Shown: positions 35,719-47,469 of the stretch, piece after piece | Layout: each line of letters begins with the position of its first letter | Numbering within the stretch: the first letter of the stretch is position 1 | Origin: Tuctoria greenei | Lineage: Eukaryota > Streptophyta > Magnoliopsida > Poales > Poaceae | Length of the DNA: 64,000 nt | Reading direction: 5' to 3' | Assembly: GCA_036927565.1 (NCBI GenBank) | Contig: JAYESD010000003.1 | Location: 38,319,325-38,383,324, forward strand | Translations under genes and position numbers: made by a program | Notes under the pieces: generated by a model | Databases searched by the model: none | Seen by the model: the letters and a program-made list of their open reading frames with translations, nothing else | What the model was told of the DNA's origin: nothing

Positions 35719-38327
35719 GTTACACGTTTGAGGAAGGAGAACATTTGCATTGTGGATTCAGGTTGCTCACGCCACATGACCGGACCTTCACGTGTTCAAT
35801 CCTTCGGAGGTAAATGGTATGTTCTTGTTATTGTTGATGATTATTCTAGATACTCTTGGGTTTACTTTATGGCGTCTAAGAATGAAGTTTTTAGTCACTT
35901 TAGAACTTTATTTATTAGATTATCAATTGATCACCCAGGATCGTTAAAAGCAATTAGAAGTGATAATGGAACTGAATTTAAAAATCAATCTTTTGATCAC
36001 TTTTGTGCTGAAAATAGAATAGATCATCAATTTTCTTCCCCATATGTACCTCAACAAAACGGTGTTGTAGAAAGAAAGAACAGAACCTTAGTTGAGATGG
36101 CTAGGACTATGCTTGATGAATATCAAACTCCTAGGAAATTTTAGGCTGATGAGTTAGCAACCGCTTGTTATGTATCAAATCATGTTTTCTTGCGTGCTAA
36201 GCTAGGTAAAACACCATATGAGCTTCGGTTTGGACATAGGCCTAGTGTTACACACTTTCGGGTCTTTGGTTGCAAATGATTTGTTAAGAAACATGGTAAT
36301 CTTGATAAATTTGAACCTAGATCCATTGATGGCATGTTTCTTGGTTATCCATCTCATACTAGAGGCTACCTTGTGCTTTTACTCGACACTAACAAAATTG
36401 TGGAGACTTGTGAAGTGTCTTTTGATGAAGCTAGCCCAGGTACTAGCTCTGGTGTTGCAGGACCAGATCCGTATCCTCAGGGGGAGGGTATTTTCGAAGA
36501 TGAAGAAGAGTCAGTGATATTGCCTGGTAGTTCCAAAGTTGACACGTGTCCAACTCCGGACATTGAACAAGCTCCGGCTATCACCTATGCTGGTCCTGAT
36601 TGTCCGCAAGTCACAAGCTCATCAATCTACGATGAACCTAATGCAGAAGAAGCTTGTGAGACATCTGTTCCCCTACGTTTTTACAAAGATCATCCCCCAC
36701 AACAGATGATTGGAAGCTTGCACGAACGAGTCACACAGTCCAGGTTTTGCGATCCAAACTCTCATGCTCATTCTGCTTTTGTTGCTTCTTTTGAACCCAA
36801 AGATATATCACACGCTCTCACTAATGAATCTTGGATTATTGCCATGCAAGAAGAGTTAGAAAATTTTGAAAGAAATAATGTTTGGAAACTTGTACCTCCA
36901 CCTCCAGGTCACACTTTAATTGGAACTAAATGGGTATTTAAAAATAAACAAAGAGAGGATGGGGTTGTGGTTAGGAATAAGGCTAGGTTGGTTTCTCACG
37001 GTTTCACACAAGTTGAAGGTCTAGATTTTGATGAAACTTTTGCTCCTGTCGCTAGATTAGAAGCCATAAGAATTTTGTTAGCTTTTGCAGCATCTAAAGG
37101 TTTTAAGCTATATCAAATGGATGTTAAAAGTGCTTTTCTTAATGGCTACATAGATGAGGAGGTTTATGTCAAACAACCACCGGGTTTTGAAAATCCAGAT
37201 TTTCCTAATCATGTTTACAAACTGTCCAAAGCCTTATACGGTCTCAAACAAGCTCCTAGAGCATGGTATGATAGGTTAAAAACATTCTTACTTGAAAAGG
37301 GGTTTACCATGGGCAAGGTTGATAAAACTCTTTTTGTGCTTAAGCATGGCAATGACTCATTATTCGTTCAAGTGTATGTGGATGATATTATCTTTGGTTG
37401 TGCTTCTCATGATCTTGTGTCCAAGTTTTTATCAATGATGAGTTCCGAATTTGAAATGAGTATGATGGGTAAAATCACTTACTTTTTGGGGCTGCAAATC
37501 AAGCAAACCAAGGAGGGTACCTTTGTGCATCAAACGAAGTATACCAAAGACCTCCTAAGGCGCTTCAACATGGACAAAAGCAAGCCTCTTCGGACACCAA
37601 TGGGAACAGCAACAACACTTGAACTTGATGAAGATGGTGAATCTGTGAATCAAAAAGAATATAGAAGCATGATCGGATCACTTTTGTACCTCACGGCATC
37701 AAGATCGGACATACAATTCAGCATATGTCTTTGTGCACGGTTTCAAGGTTCCCCACGTGTTTCACATCGTCAAGCCGTCAAAAGGATTCTCAGGTACTTA
37801 CATGGAACCCAATAATTTGGCATTTTTCTTCCTTCTTCCTCAACCGTTACTTTGAAAGCTTTTTCGAATGCTGATTTTGGGGTTGTAGGATTGATAGGAA
37901 AAGTACTTCCGGTTCTTGTCATTTTCTTGGTAATTCTCTTGTTGCTTGGTCCTCTAGAAAACAAAATTCAGTTGCACAATCCACAACCGAATCTGAATAT
38001 GTAGCTGCTGCTAGTGCTTGCTCACAAATTCTTTGGATTGTTCAAACACTTATGGACTATGAGGTTGATCTAGATAGTGTTCCACTATTTTGTGATAACA
38101 CTAGTGCTATTTGAATTGCCAAAAACCCCGTGCAACATTCTAGAACTAAGCACATTGATATTAGGTATCACTTTCTCCGAGATAACGTTGAAAAAGGAAA
38201 CATTGTGCTTCACCATGTAGATACCGAACATCAATTGGCTGACATTTTTACAAAACCTTTGGATTTCACTCGTTTTTGTTTCATTCGTAGTGAAATAGGG
38301 GTTATGCATTCTCATGGCTTAAATTGA
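35719..38327 (+). pseudogene. Array B pol 2, PR-IN fusion by deletion, broken
   Basis: Same frame as gag 2. Protease CIVDSGCSRHMTG (35745-35780) joins within a few bases to the integrase start at 35783, removing about 560 bp (rest of protease and GAG-pre-integrase) that copy 1 still has. Integrase: VIVDDYSRYSWV, IRSDNGTEFKNQ, PQQNGVVERKNRT, then TAG for Trp at 36142-36144 and TGA for Cys at 36277-36279. 36334-37815 is open for 493 codons through linker and RT (VYVDDIIFGC at 37372) to TAA at 37813-37815. A one-base loss near 37880 and a TGA for Cys at 38113-38115 break RNase H. Natural stop at 38325-38327. RT itself is intact, but no full protease or zinc-binding integrase domain remains. Confidence 0.9.
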
Positions 38328-39306
38328 GGGGGAGTTTTTGAAACTTGGGAAGTCTATGTGTGAATCTGAAATTAAAATTATATGAGCATAGTATTTCATA
38401 CATATATGACTTTGTGATTCATTTTACATGCTAAAAGTTCTTACTACATTACTCGTGTTATACATTTTGTAGTTTTTGCCATGTCTAGTAATTGGAATAA
38501 TTACTTACACTAAAACCGGTCATGGTCGAACTTTCTTGCTGTTTTGAACTTGTTACATGTTCACAAGTGCTTTTAATCATAAAGAATTAATCAAGTAATC
38601 AACTCACATGTTGAGTTTTTATGAACAAATATAAATTGAGAAAAGATCAAGAGAATATGCATGCATCGCACTTCTTCTTTTGAGATGGCTTGTCATTGCA
38701 CTTAGATATGAACTTGGAAGAAGTTGTGTATGACTAAAACCATGTCCTTAAGCTTCTGATTGTCAAATGACATAGGCTTGCTTGGTTGGTTAGAATAAGG
38801 CAGATGCGCATATAATCTCTTGCAAATATCATATGATCTAAATTTATGCTTTGAAAAATAATAAAATGCAGCAACAAGTGTCATGCTTTCAGGTATTGAA
38901 ATAGTTAAGTTTGTGAGATCATGACTTGCTTAAATTGAAAATTACATTTGATCTCTAGCATGGCTTACACTACTTTCTGTATTTCATTGATGTGATAATG
39001 TAAGGTACTTGATAGTATGACTTGGATGAGCTTTGTTTATATGTATATGTTATAATATTCTCATAACAACTAAAGAGGGAGAGATAAATTGTTTATATGC
39101 TCATGACTTGCTGAATACATTGTCAAAGGGGGAGAGATAGGCATGAAGAGAAAGAGAATATGTGCATAAGGAGAGATAATATGGGAATTTTCTCATTTTA
39201 TTTCCGATTCACAAAATGGGGAGAAATTGCTTTCAAAACTTTTATGTGAATAAGCCAATGTTCGGATTTTAAATGGTGTTGCCAATGCATTCATCAAGGG
39301 GGAGAT
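38328..39306 (+). other. Array B internal 2, 3' untranslated region and polypurine tract
   Basis: About 980 bp closely matching 30998-31987, ending in the polypurine tract AAGGGGGAGAT before LTR 3. Nothing coding is recognised. Confidence 0.8.
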
Positions 39307-41197
39307 TGTAAGACCTATGTGTGCTGAATACATTGGCTTGTAGTGAATACACTTGGATTTGATGATAAAAGTTTTTGATATCACCAAAACACCTTTTTAT
39401 CAAGGTCCAACTCTAGCTCCGAGCTACAGCAAAGTCCGACGGTAGGTCCGGCTTGTTTTGAGTAGCTCCGGCTACGTTAGATGCTAGGTCCCGCTTCTTG
39501 GAAAGGTCCAAATAGCTTTGGTTAGCTCCGGTGAGCTTTATCTTTAGCTTCGGCATGTCTTTGATAGCTCCGGCATATATTTGATAGCTCCGGCATGCTT
39601 TTGCTAAACTCCGACGTACTTTTTCTAGCTCCGTCTTTTGGGTTTACTAGTTCTGACTAGTTCTGGTTAGCTCCGGCGCTAGGTCCTGCTAGTTTTGTAA
39701 GCTCCGGCGGGAGCTTGGTTGTACTAGTTTTGGTAAGCTCCGGCGCTAGATTCTACTAGCTTTTGGTAAGCTCCGGCTCAAGCTCCGGGTTGCTCTGGCA
39801 AGGTCCGGAACTTGACCGCAGTGCTTCTACTTTTCATTTGCAATGTTTCGTACTTGCTTTACATTGTTGGAAAGATTGCTTAGTATTCATTTGCTAAGTT
39901 TTTGGTGCGTTTTGGATGATATGGATGATATCGTGTTACTAAGGTTTTGCAACATGCTTATGTGAGGTTCTCACGTAGGGTGTTGTGTTCAGAACTAACT
40001 TGAGTCAAGTCGAGGACTTGGGCTCGTATGGATTGGTTGTTTATTCATGTGCAGGTGTTGCTTGAGTTCAAGTCATGGCTGGTGACGGGATCCATTGGAC
40101 TAGTCTCATGGAGGAGATGAGGTTCCAACAACCAAGTTCGGGGGGAACTGTGGTTGAGCTGATCAGGAGGTCGCGCAGGATGATTGAATCAAGGGCAGTG
40201 CATATGAAGGTTACTGAACGTCGAAGGAAGGTGTTCGCACGTATGCATGCGGTGCATGACATGGAAACATGGTTCCGAAGATGGGATAAGGAAGGAAAGA
40301 TCTGGTCGGAAGGATCGGATCGTACCGGTTGATGATTTTGGCTGCGGCGGAGTCGGTTATGGCTCGGTATGGAAAGTATCAAGTTGGTTATGTTAGGATT
40401 TCGTGTGTGTCACGAATTTGAGTTGTTTAGGAATATGGGATACGTTCCTAAGGGGTTTGGAAGTCTTAAGATTGCTTCTATCTGCGTATAGAAGAATCTT
40501 GAGTAGTTATGGAAAGTTAGGATTCGTGATCTGAGTAGGATTGGAGTCCTAGTTGATATTGGGTTGGCATAAGGGCTGGATATATAAGCAAGGGAGCCCA
40601 GAGCTCGTGGTATACGACTTTGGGGCTGTTCCTCTTGTGTTCTATTGAATAAAATTCGTAGTTTGAAGGAACTTTTGTGCCTTGTTCGTCGGACTTGTTT
40701 CAGACAAGTTTTACTCGTCGTGTTTCTGGACAGCACTACCTTTCATCGGTGGTTTTATCATAACTCGAGTTTTACAGATCCAATTGACGTGATTCTTTTT
40801 GGGTTGTCTTCACAACTTGATTATCTATCATATATAAAAATTTCAAGGTCATTGGATTTGTGGTTTATGATCTACACGAGTTTCTTTGCAGCATTCCAGA
40901 ACTATTTTTTCTCGGGTAGAGCAGATTGACCATTGTTTGATCTTTCGATCATAACTTGAGCTTTTCTCGACGGATTTGAGTGATTCTTTTTGTGTTGTCT
41001 TCGTGACTTGATTCTCTCTGATATCTATCACTTTTGTCACGGTGAAACACGTTTAGATTAGTCTCACACATGATCTCTTTAACAGATCGTTTTCTGCCGA
41101 AAAGGGTTTGTGGTTTAATTGTTTCCGCTGCGTAAGATTTTTAAATCTACCATTCAACCCCCCTATGGTAGCTTTTCACGTGCTCTTCGATCCTACA
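39307..41197 (+). repeat. Array B LTR 3, with extra AGCTCCGGC repeats
   Basis: 1891 bp, 270 bp longer than LTR 1. The extra length is at 39404-39680 and consists of irregularly spaced TAGCTCCGGC and AGGTCCGGC units (at least nine AGCTCCG strings between 39410 and 39800). TATA box TATATAAG at 40581-40588; GAATAAAATTC near 40646. It ends GATCCTACA, followed by sequence assigned to element A. Confidence 0.92.
40075..40332 (+). CDS. small ORF in U3 of array B LTR 3
   Basis: An 85-codon frame, MAGDGIHWTSLMEEMRFQQP at its start. The first 45 codons match the ORFs in LTR 1 and LTR 2. After that the reading differs because of small indels (KVTERRRKVFARMHAVHDME here), yet the frame stays open. Function unknown. 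Confidence 0.3.
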   Translation: MAGDGIHWTSLMEEMRFQQPSSGGTVVELIRRSRRMIESRAVHMKVTERRRKVFARMHAVHDMETWFRRWDKEGKIWSEGSDRTG

Positions 41198-41561
41198 GTA
41201 CATAAGGTACTTCGCAAGCCCTAACACCACTCAAGGGGAGATGTTTCATGCATTGGGGCTTGTAGCAAGGAGAGGCCATACGGCTTAGTTTTTCCGAAAA
41301 GCATTTTATGCAGAGTTCTCTTTGAAAATAGTTTTGCAATAAGAGGGAGAAGTAGTTGAATCAATATTATTATAGTTGGCGGGCCCTGGGGAGCTTCAGA
41401 CCATCCCGCCAGTTCCCTCACTTTTAGATGAGTCTTCGGACCCATGGCCCTACAACTCCGGACACATGCCAATACTTTACCAAAACACAACATCCTCAAC
41501 CACCCACACACACACTTCAAGGAGATGCACTAATGCTAATCATAAGGAGCCCAGAGCATAG
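41198..41561 (+). pseudogene. Element A 3' gene, probable 3' part
   Basis: Right of array B, frame 0 from 41199 reads RYFASPNTTQGEMFHALGLV, a stop near 41286, then further residues to GPGELQTIPPVPSLLDESSD and a final stop at 41559-41561. Together with the GACTAGTCC-type motifs downstream, this suggests continuation of the gene that ends abruptly at 23834. Continuity is inference: there is no target duplication at the B borders, and I cannot align it to a family end. Confidence 0.4.
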
Positions 41562-42366
41562 CGTGTCAAGACTGTGACAACAGCTATCCAGATAGATAAA
41601 GACTCTCCAAAGTTTGTACTTTTTACCCACAGGCCATGCACACCTTGCAAGGGTATGACATGATGCTCATCCCATCTTCCCCGAGTAATCCCACATTCAC
41701 ACCTCGGCCCGACGCAGGGGCTATTCGGGCATTACCTACCCAGCCAGATAACAGTTGACCCTTGGTCTCTGTGCCATATCTTGGTCCACTGTGCCCTCCA
41801 TGGCTCTCCAGGTTTTCTCATGTGGCAGTTACTAGAAAGGTAGGGCGAGTCCCGCCCATACAGGTTCTGTGGTTGTACGAAATCACTATGTTGAGGTCAA
41901 ATGAACCGGTCCTCATATTGATGAGGCAGCTCCATCCATCCTTGGCAGAAGGACTAGTCTGAAACACACAACATCAAACTAAACTAAAGTACTCAGCACC
42001 AGGCTAGTCCGGAAAACATGGTCATCGGACTATTACTGAAGCACTCAACATCGATCTGTGGGTTACACCGAATACACAGCTGCAGCTGGTATATCTCTTA
42101 GGGAGCCCGCGACATCCCATCACCATACCTGCCTCGACCACCCTCCCTCTTCAAGCACACAGTTCATTAATCACCCACCCATATCCTAACTCACACCACC
42201 AAATAGCTTGTAACACATTTCACAATCATGTATACAATGTGTAGTGGTTCGTGATGCGAACATCATAGAGGATCCTAAGCATATTACCAACAAGGAGGAG
42301 CTCACATATTTGCTATAGTGTAGTGACAAAGCTGCTAGGTTGTCAAGGGGTTGTGTTGTAAAGGTC
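41562..42366 (+). other. Element A remnant, non-coding
   Basis: No intact gene. GCACCAGGCTAGTCCGG at about 41997 and CATCGGACTATT at about 42025 are the element A motif. At 42243-42376 one + strand frame reads ANIIEDPKHITNKEEL, TAG, then CSDKAARLSRGCVVKVKGGL and a stop overlapping the next purine tract, which looks like the decayed C-terminus of an unknown retroelement protein. Confidence 0.4.
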
Positions 42367-44372
42367 AAGGGGGGATTGTGATAGTCACTGCTATTATCAT
42401 AACTGATGCAGTGTCTTGTTTCAAGTCGTTGATAGCGAGTAACTATTATGTTACTGTTTATTGTTGGTTAGTAGCTAACACCGGTATTCAGTCATCAACA
42501 TAGCTCATGCTATCACATTTCAAGTTGTTCATAGCATAGCGATGTTTTAAAATATTCACACAGTTATGCAATCAAAACATGCCAATAGGTGCAATTGCAA
42601 AACATAGGTGAAATATGATCAAGGAGTTAGAGCTTGCCTTTACGGTGGTTTATCAAAGTTTTTGTCCTGTACTTCATGATCCGGACCTTGAATATCTCCT
42701 TCGCGAACTCTCCGATTACTAAGTACGTAACTATGTGAATAAAATATGAACCATCAATAAAGATCCCATAAATCCAAATAAAACTCCAATAAATACCAAC
42801 AATCATTTAATAATACATTTTCTAATATTCTTAGAAGGCTCGTCGGTGAATATGATATTCTTCTGGTGGGTTATTTGAGAACATTTACTATTTCGTCGGT
42901 CAACCAATTGGGTATTGAAAGGTTTAACAGTATTATCAGTTTTCTTTATTATTTACAGGGTTTATGACTATCATGGTTAACTCGCTAGTTTATACTTATA
43001 ATTTACCTTTGTTGCAATCAACTGGTTAACCATAACCTCTATGAGACTTCTTTATAATTATGTTATCTTCCATTAGTATATTCACTTAAGTTCTACTAAT
43101 GTAATACCCACTTTTTTTAGAGTCTAAGCTTATGCTCCAATATTCTCAGGGCAACTCAGTATTTTTAATGACGACTAATGTATAACTTGTTAACTTATAT
43201 CATTTCTTAATCTATTATTTTATTAATGTCTTCCAAAAGTCATGAACTTATTTAGGATTTGTTTAATGTATGGTTGTTGGGATTTTTAGAGAATTACTAG
43301 TGAAAATATCATTTTATTTAGGGCTAGCATGTGAGTTCCTATTATTTTCTAGCACTCTAATCGCTTTTCTATAATGATGGTGATGATGATGATGATGATA
43401 ATTAGTTCATTTACTTTTTATCTAATTAATATTCTAAAGTCTTAATAATGCATTTATGAGAATATTTAAACGATCATTCGTGATAAGACTAGTTAGAATC
43501 TTTTATTTGTATTTTACTAATTATGAAGGTCGATATGATTTTCCTGTGAGAGCGATAAGTAATTCTATATCCACTAATTTATGTTAGACAAATACTACTT
43601 ACAATATATTCTATATGCCAAATCATATTTCTAGGAATTTTAGCTAATTATTGGACCTATTATTTTATTCAGAGGTCATATGTCAAGTTCTCTAGTTTTT
43701 AACTATTTAATTGTTTTGGGACTTCCATAATTATTTTACCATCCCATAATTCAATTCAGCCAAATACCACTTGCATTATATTATAAAAGTCAATTAATCT
43801 TTTTAGAGCATTTTATATGATCATTTATGGATAGATTATCATTCTTTTAGTCTAAACATGAATTACCTTAATTTTCCTAGTTAATTAAATGAGTTATAGC
43901 ATGTTATAGATATATATTTTTTAACATAATTTTATTTTGCTACTATTCACTGCTAGTATCCTCTAAATATCACAATACTATTTTATGAGATTTTCTAAGA
44001 TTTTTCCTACACTTGTAAATGAATTTTAAAATGTTTTGTGTTCACAGATCGGGTGCACCTAGTATTTTAATGTTGAGTAGTGAGGCTGACAGGGGGCCTG
44101 GTGGTTCACGTGTGTACACCTGTGATGTGCCTTAGCTATTTGCATGGCTTACCTAGCTTCACGGATGGGTCCCAGGCGCTAGTGAAGTGGCTGGGAATTG
44201 TGTCGTGCACCATGGGCCAAGTCTACAGGTCGGTGGTTCTCCGGTCCACGTGAAACAAATTCACGGGAGGGAAACCCAGTGCACACTTGCTGAGGTGGTT
44301 GGTTGTCCCTGTGATTGCAAAGATCTCAAGAGAATGTCATCTACTTGATTTGAAGACCTTCGGAGGCCCACA
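42367..44372. other. polypurine tract, possible LTR start and AT-rich DNA
   Basis: AAGGGGGGAT at 42367-42376 is followed by TGTGATAGTCAC, the layout of a polypurine tract and 3' LTR start, but there is no partner LTR in the window. 42400-44050 is AT-rich without coding or clear repeats apart from a (GAT)n microsatellite at about 43378-43398. 44050-44372 is GC-richer, of unknown nature, and may already belong to the gypsy LTR. Confidence 0.4.
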
Positions 44373-45139
44373 TGTCAGACATAACCGGACCCGCTTCCCC
44401 GACATGGTTAGTCCCAGGGTCGCCACGTGTACTATCCAACCGGAGCTACCGCCCACAAGGGGGAAGCTCCGGGCTATGTACCATAATGGTACCCCCGGAC
44501 CTAACCCCAGACCGAGGGAAGCTCCGGAACTAACACGTGTTAGGTGGCACCGGACCTATCTGTTCCCCACAGTATGCTCCAGAGCTGCCACGCGTCCAAC
44601 CGTCGGATCTTCAGCCTCTAACCTCCGGAAGACTCCACAACGGCTCTGGATCTTCAAAGGGGAATCAAGGACTTCAAGACTCGATTAAGTGTCATTAATA
44701 CTATATTGATGACACACGATCGGATGACCTTAATTACCAGTAACGGTGCTGTCAAAGCCCGTAACTCGGTTATTAAAGGTAATTAAGCGCATCAAATGTG
44801 TATCAATATTAGTAACCGCCGAGGCCACATGTCGGGCCAGGCTAACTTGTAACGGCATGCCCTTGTACTATAAAAGGACAGGCCGACGATACATAGAGGA
44901 GGACTCGGCGCGCTCACTCTACACTCTCAACTGACGTTGAGCTCATACATCCAATATAACACCAACACACCCCGTGGAGCAGGGTATTACGCTCAGGCGG
45001 CCCGAACCACGTAAATCTTCGTGACTCCTGTGTCATTTAACACTTCACCTTCTTGAATCTACGCGCGCCCACACCGAACTTCAAACTCCGCAAACACCTT
45101 AGTAGTGTCGGGAGATCTGCCGGATCAAAACCACCGACA
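44373..45139 (+). repeat. Element D 5' LTR (left end tentative)
   Basis: Ends ACCACCGACA just before the GTTGGCGCGCC sequence. A TATA box TATAAAAGG lies at 44869-44877. The left end is placed at TGTCAG 44373 only because it would pair roughly with CCGACA, since no second LTR exists here. The LTR contains repeated GGAGCTACC, GAAGCTCCGG and CCGGACC strings. An open frame at 44287-44688 inside it shows no known motif and is not called. Confidence 0.55.
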
Positions 45140-45176
45140 GTTGGCGCGCCAGGAAGGGGCGCCTGAGATTTCAAGA

Positions 45177-46987
45177 ATGGTGAACTCAGCCGCTGGATCA
45201 TCCAATGGTCATCCCGCTGTTCAAGCTGTTGGGGGCAATCCCTCCAATATGCAGCCACCAGCAGGAACCATGGTTCCAGCAGGAGTCACACTTCCACCAC
45301 CGCCGCCTCCACCAGCAAATCAAGCTCGGCAGCGCGATGGTGCACCGGCATCAATCACTGCGTTGGCGAATCATGACAACCCAGAACATGCGCTCCATGC
45401 AGCACGTGCTCTGCTTCAACGCCCACCACCTTCGGATGCATCCCGGGATGCCATGGAGCAGTGGAGGGCCGATGTGGAACATTTGGTTGCAGCAGCAGCC
45501 GACCGCATCAGCAACCAGGGTCCTCCTCCTTCAGGACAGGCCCCGTCGCAGTGACGGTCCTTGTCTGGCAGACTTGGTCCGCACGTTTCCAACAACAGGA
45601 GACGTGCTGCGTCACAGCAGGTGACGTCGTTGCCCTCTGGGGCACGAGCACTCACACGGTATCAAGGCTTTCAACTCATGACCTCAGGGCGGAGCTTGAT
45701 CGCCGATACCATCAACAAGACGGCCGAGTCCATATTGAGCGTGCTCGTGAAAGACGAGAAGCTCAGGACATTCCTGCTCATGAAGGAATAGGAGGAGGCT
45801 GTTCGGCTCTGGCCATGCATCTGCGTATGGTCAGGTGGCCACAAAAATTCCGGCCTCACCTGCCGGAGAAGTTTGACGGGACCGTTAATCCTGTCGAATT
45901 TCTTCAGATTTACTCCACTGCTATCTTGGCAGCTAGAGGAAATGAGGCTGTAATGGCCAATTATTCTCCAGTGGCTTTAACTGGGACCTCCCGGTCCTGG
46001 TTTATGAGCCTTCCACCCAACTCCATCGACAATTGGGAGGAGTTGTGCCGATAGTTCACCGCTAACTTCGGGAGTTCATACACCCGATCAGGCACCAAAC
46101 TGGACCTTTTTGCAGTTGTGCAAAAAGGAGGAGAATCCCTGCAATCATTCATCCAGAAATTCTCTCAGGTACGAAACACTATCCCTTCTATATCTAGCGC
46201 CTCTGTCATCATGGCATTTAGACTGGGTGTGCAGGATAAGAAGATGTTGGAGAAACTGGCGATCAAGGAGATCACTAGTGTAACGGAACTCTTCAGCTTG
46301 GCCGATAAATGTGCCAGAGCTGCGGAGGGACGTGAAATGCACTCGAAACCACCTCCGGAGGATCACAAAAAATCCTCCAAAGGAGAAGCTGCTACCTCTA
46401 GGAGTGGCAAGAAGAAGAAAAAGACCAACGGCAAGAAGAAGCCGTCGGCCGGTGCATCCAATGCTGCAGCTGCTGCAGCTCCGGGTGGCCGGGGGCCACG
46501 CCCCGAGAAGCGACCTTGACCGTCTTCTGAAGACGGTGGCAAACCCAATGTGTGGTGTCCAATTCACAAAACGGACAGCCACAGTTTGGAAGACTGTCGG
46601 GAGGTCCAAAACCTTGCCGTGCTCTACAACAAGCGTCGGGTAGAAGCTCCTTTCCGACAGAGGGAAGGAAAACAAAAAGTTGACGAAGCTCCAGCTGAAG
46701 AGGAGTTAGGTTTTCAGGATCCCAAAAAGGTCCTGAAGGCCGTTTACACCTCCGTTGACGATGATTTTGATGTCTCTGACAACGAGCGTCGGAGGACCAT
46801 GAACACCATTTTTGGTGGATCATGGGACATCACCTCCCGCCGCGTCCTCAAGACTATGCGTCGGGACATGGCCGCTGTAGCTCCTACAACCAGGGTGGAG
46901 CCTCATCGAAGTGGATGGACACAGCCATCACTTTTGATGCTTCGGACTACCCTTGAATCATGGTTGGAGCAGGCCAGTTACCTTTGA
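45177..46987 (+). pseudogene. Element D gag, broken
   Basis: Gypsy gag. ATG 45177 opens a Pro/Ala-rich N-terminus (LPPPPPPPANQARQRDG) with a TGA at 45552-45554, continues in frame to TAG 45789-45791, then shifts frame. The capsid (Retrotrans_gag) domain covers about 45830-46320: PEKFDGTVNPVEFLQIYSTA, LTGTSRSWFMSLPPNSIDNW, a TAG at 46052-46054, then KGGESLQSFIQKFSQVRN and MAFRLGVQDKKMLEKLA. A Lys/Ser-rich basic stretch ends at TGA 46517-46519. The zinc-binding motif CPIHKTDSHSLEDC (46553-46594) has the CX2HX4HX4C form usual for plant gypsy gags. The last stop is TGA 46985-46987, which overlaps the protease frame. Confidence 0.82.
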
Positions 46988-47469
46988 TGGTATCTCCTAC
47001 CATCAATAACATCCAGCTCCACCATGTTATGGTAGACGGAGGTTCGGGGCTCAACCTCATAATCTTCGAAGCTTTTACCAAGCTCCAGCTCTGACCTTCA
47101 GATCTCCACCCCTCCCGACCTTTCTACGGAGTAGGTCCGGGAGCCATTACCCCACTCGGTGCTATTACCCTCCCCGTTACCTTTGGGACCCGGGAGAAGT
47201 ATCGCACTGAGAAGTTGGTCTTTGACGTTGCTCAGATCAACTTACCCTTCAATGCCATCTTGGGTAGGTCTGCCTTGTACAAATTCATGGCAGCTGCTCA
47301 TTATGGTTACCTGGTGTTAAAAATGCCAACACCAGTAGGCGTTCCTCGGATCCGCAGAGATCGCACTACCGGAGTAACTACTCTGGAAGAACTTCATGCG
47401 CTTACTACGGCGCAAGAGGAGGACTCCATACAAGAGCAAGCTCCAAAACCCCCGAGCATTCGTCAGTGA
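46987..47469 (+). pseudogene. Element D aspartic protease, broken
   Basis: Retropepsin-like domain in the +1 frame relative to gag. The active-site loop is VMVDGGSGLNLI (47023-47058), where relatives have DGGS or DTGS. The flap and C-terminal part are AINLPFNAILGRSAL-like (NLPFNAILGRSALYKFM, about 47239-47292). A TGA near 47092 and TGA 47467-47469 interrupt it. It is followed in the same frame by the RT region. Confidence 0.75.

Larger units (their letters stand above)
23835..41197 (+). mobile_element. Array B: LTR-internal-LTR-internal-LTR copia tandem
   Basis: Two related Sirevirus-like copia units share a middle LTR. LTRs are at 23835-25455, 31988-33746 and 39307-41197, all TGTAAGACC...GATCCTACA. 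Internal region 1 (25456-31987) has primer site, gag, pol and polypurine tract. Internal region 2 (33747-39306) lacks the primer site and gag start and has an internal deletion at protease/integrase, but keeps its polypurine tract. The coding parts of the two are closely similar. The 5-mers outside the array (ccttc before, gtaca after) do not match. The array sits inside the 3' gene of element A. Unequal or illegitimate recombination between LTRs is the usual explanation for such arrays. Confidence 0.93.
14688..42376 (+). mobile_element. Element A: Sirevirus-like Ty1/copia, interrupted by array B
   Basis: A Ty1/copia element on the + strand with a 1556-bp 5' LTR (14688-16243), a tRNA-Met primer site, gag with a coiled coil, pol, and an extra 3' gene of the kind found in Sireviruses. 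The 3' gene runs into array B at 23834 and appears to resume at 41199. GGACTAGTCC-type palindromes, a variant of a motif known from Sirevirus LTRs, occur in its LTR, in the region after pol and again at 41950-42060, supporting one element split by B. No 3' LTR matching 14688-16243 was found, so the right end is approximate and the element is truncated. All its genes are broken. Confidence 0.75.

Noticed and set aside
23830..41202. 5-bp target duplication of array B
   Set aside because: Flanks are ccttc and gtaca, which do not match; none reported.
44287..44688. 133-codon frame in the element D LTR
   Set aside because: Lies in an LTR, no recognisable motif, and the LTR promoter lies downstream of it.
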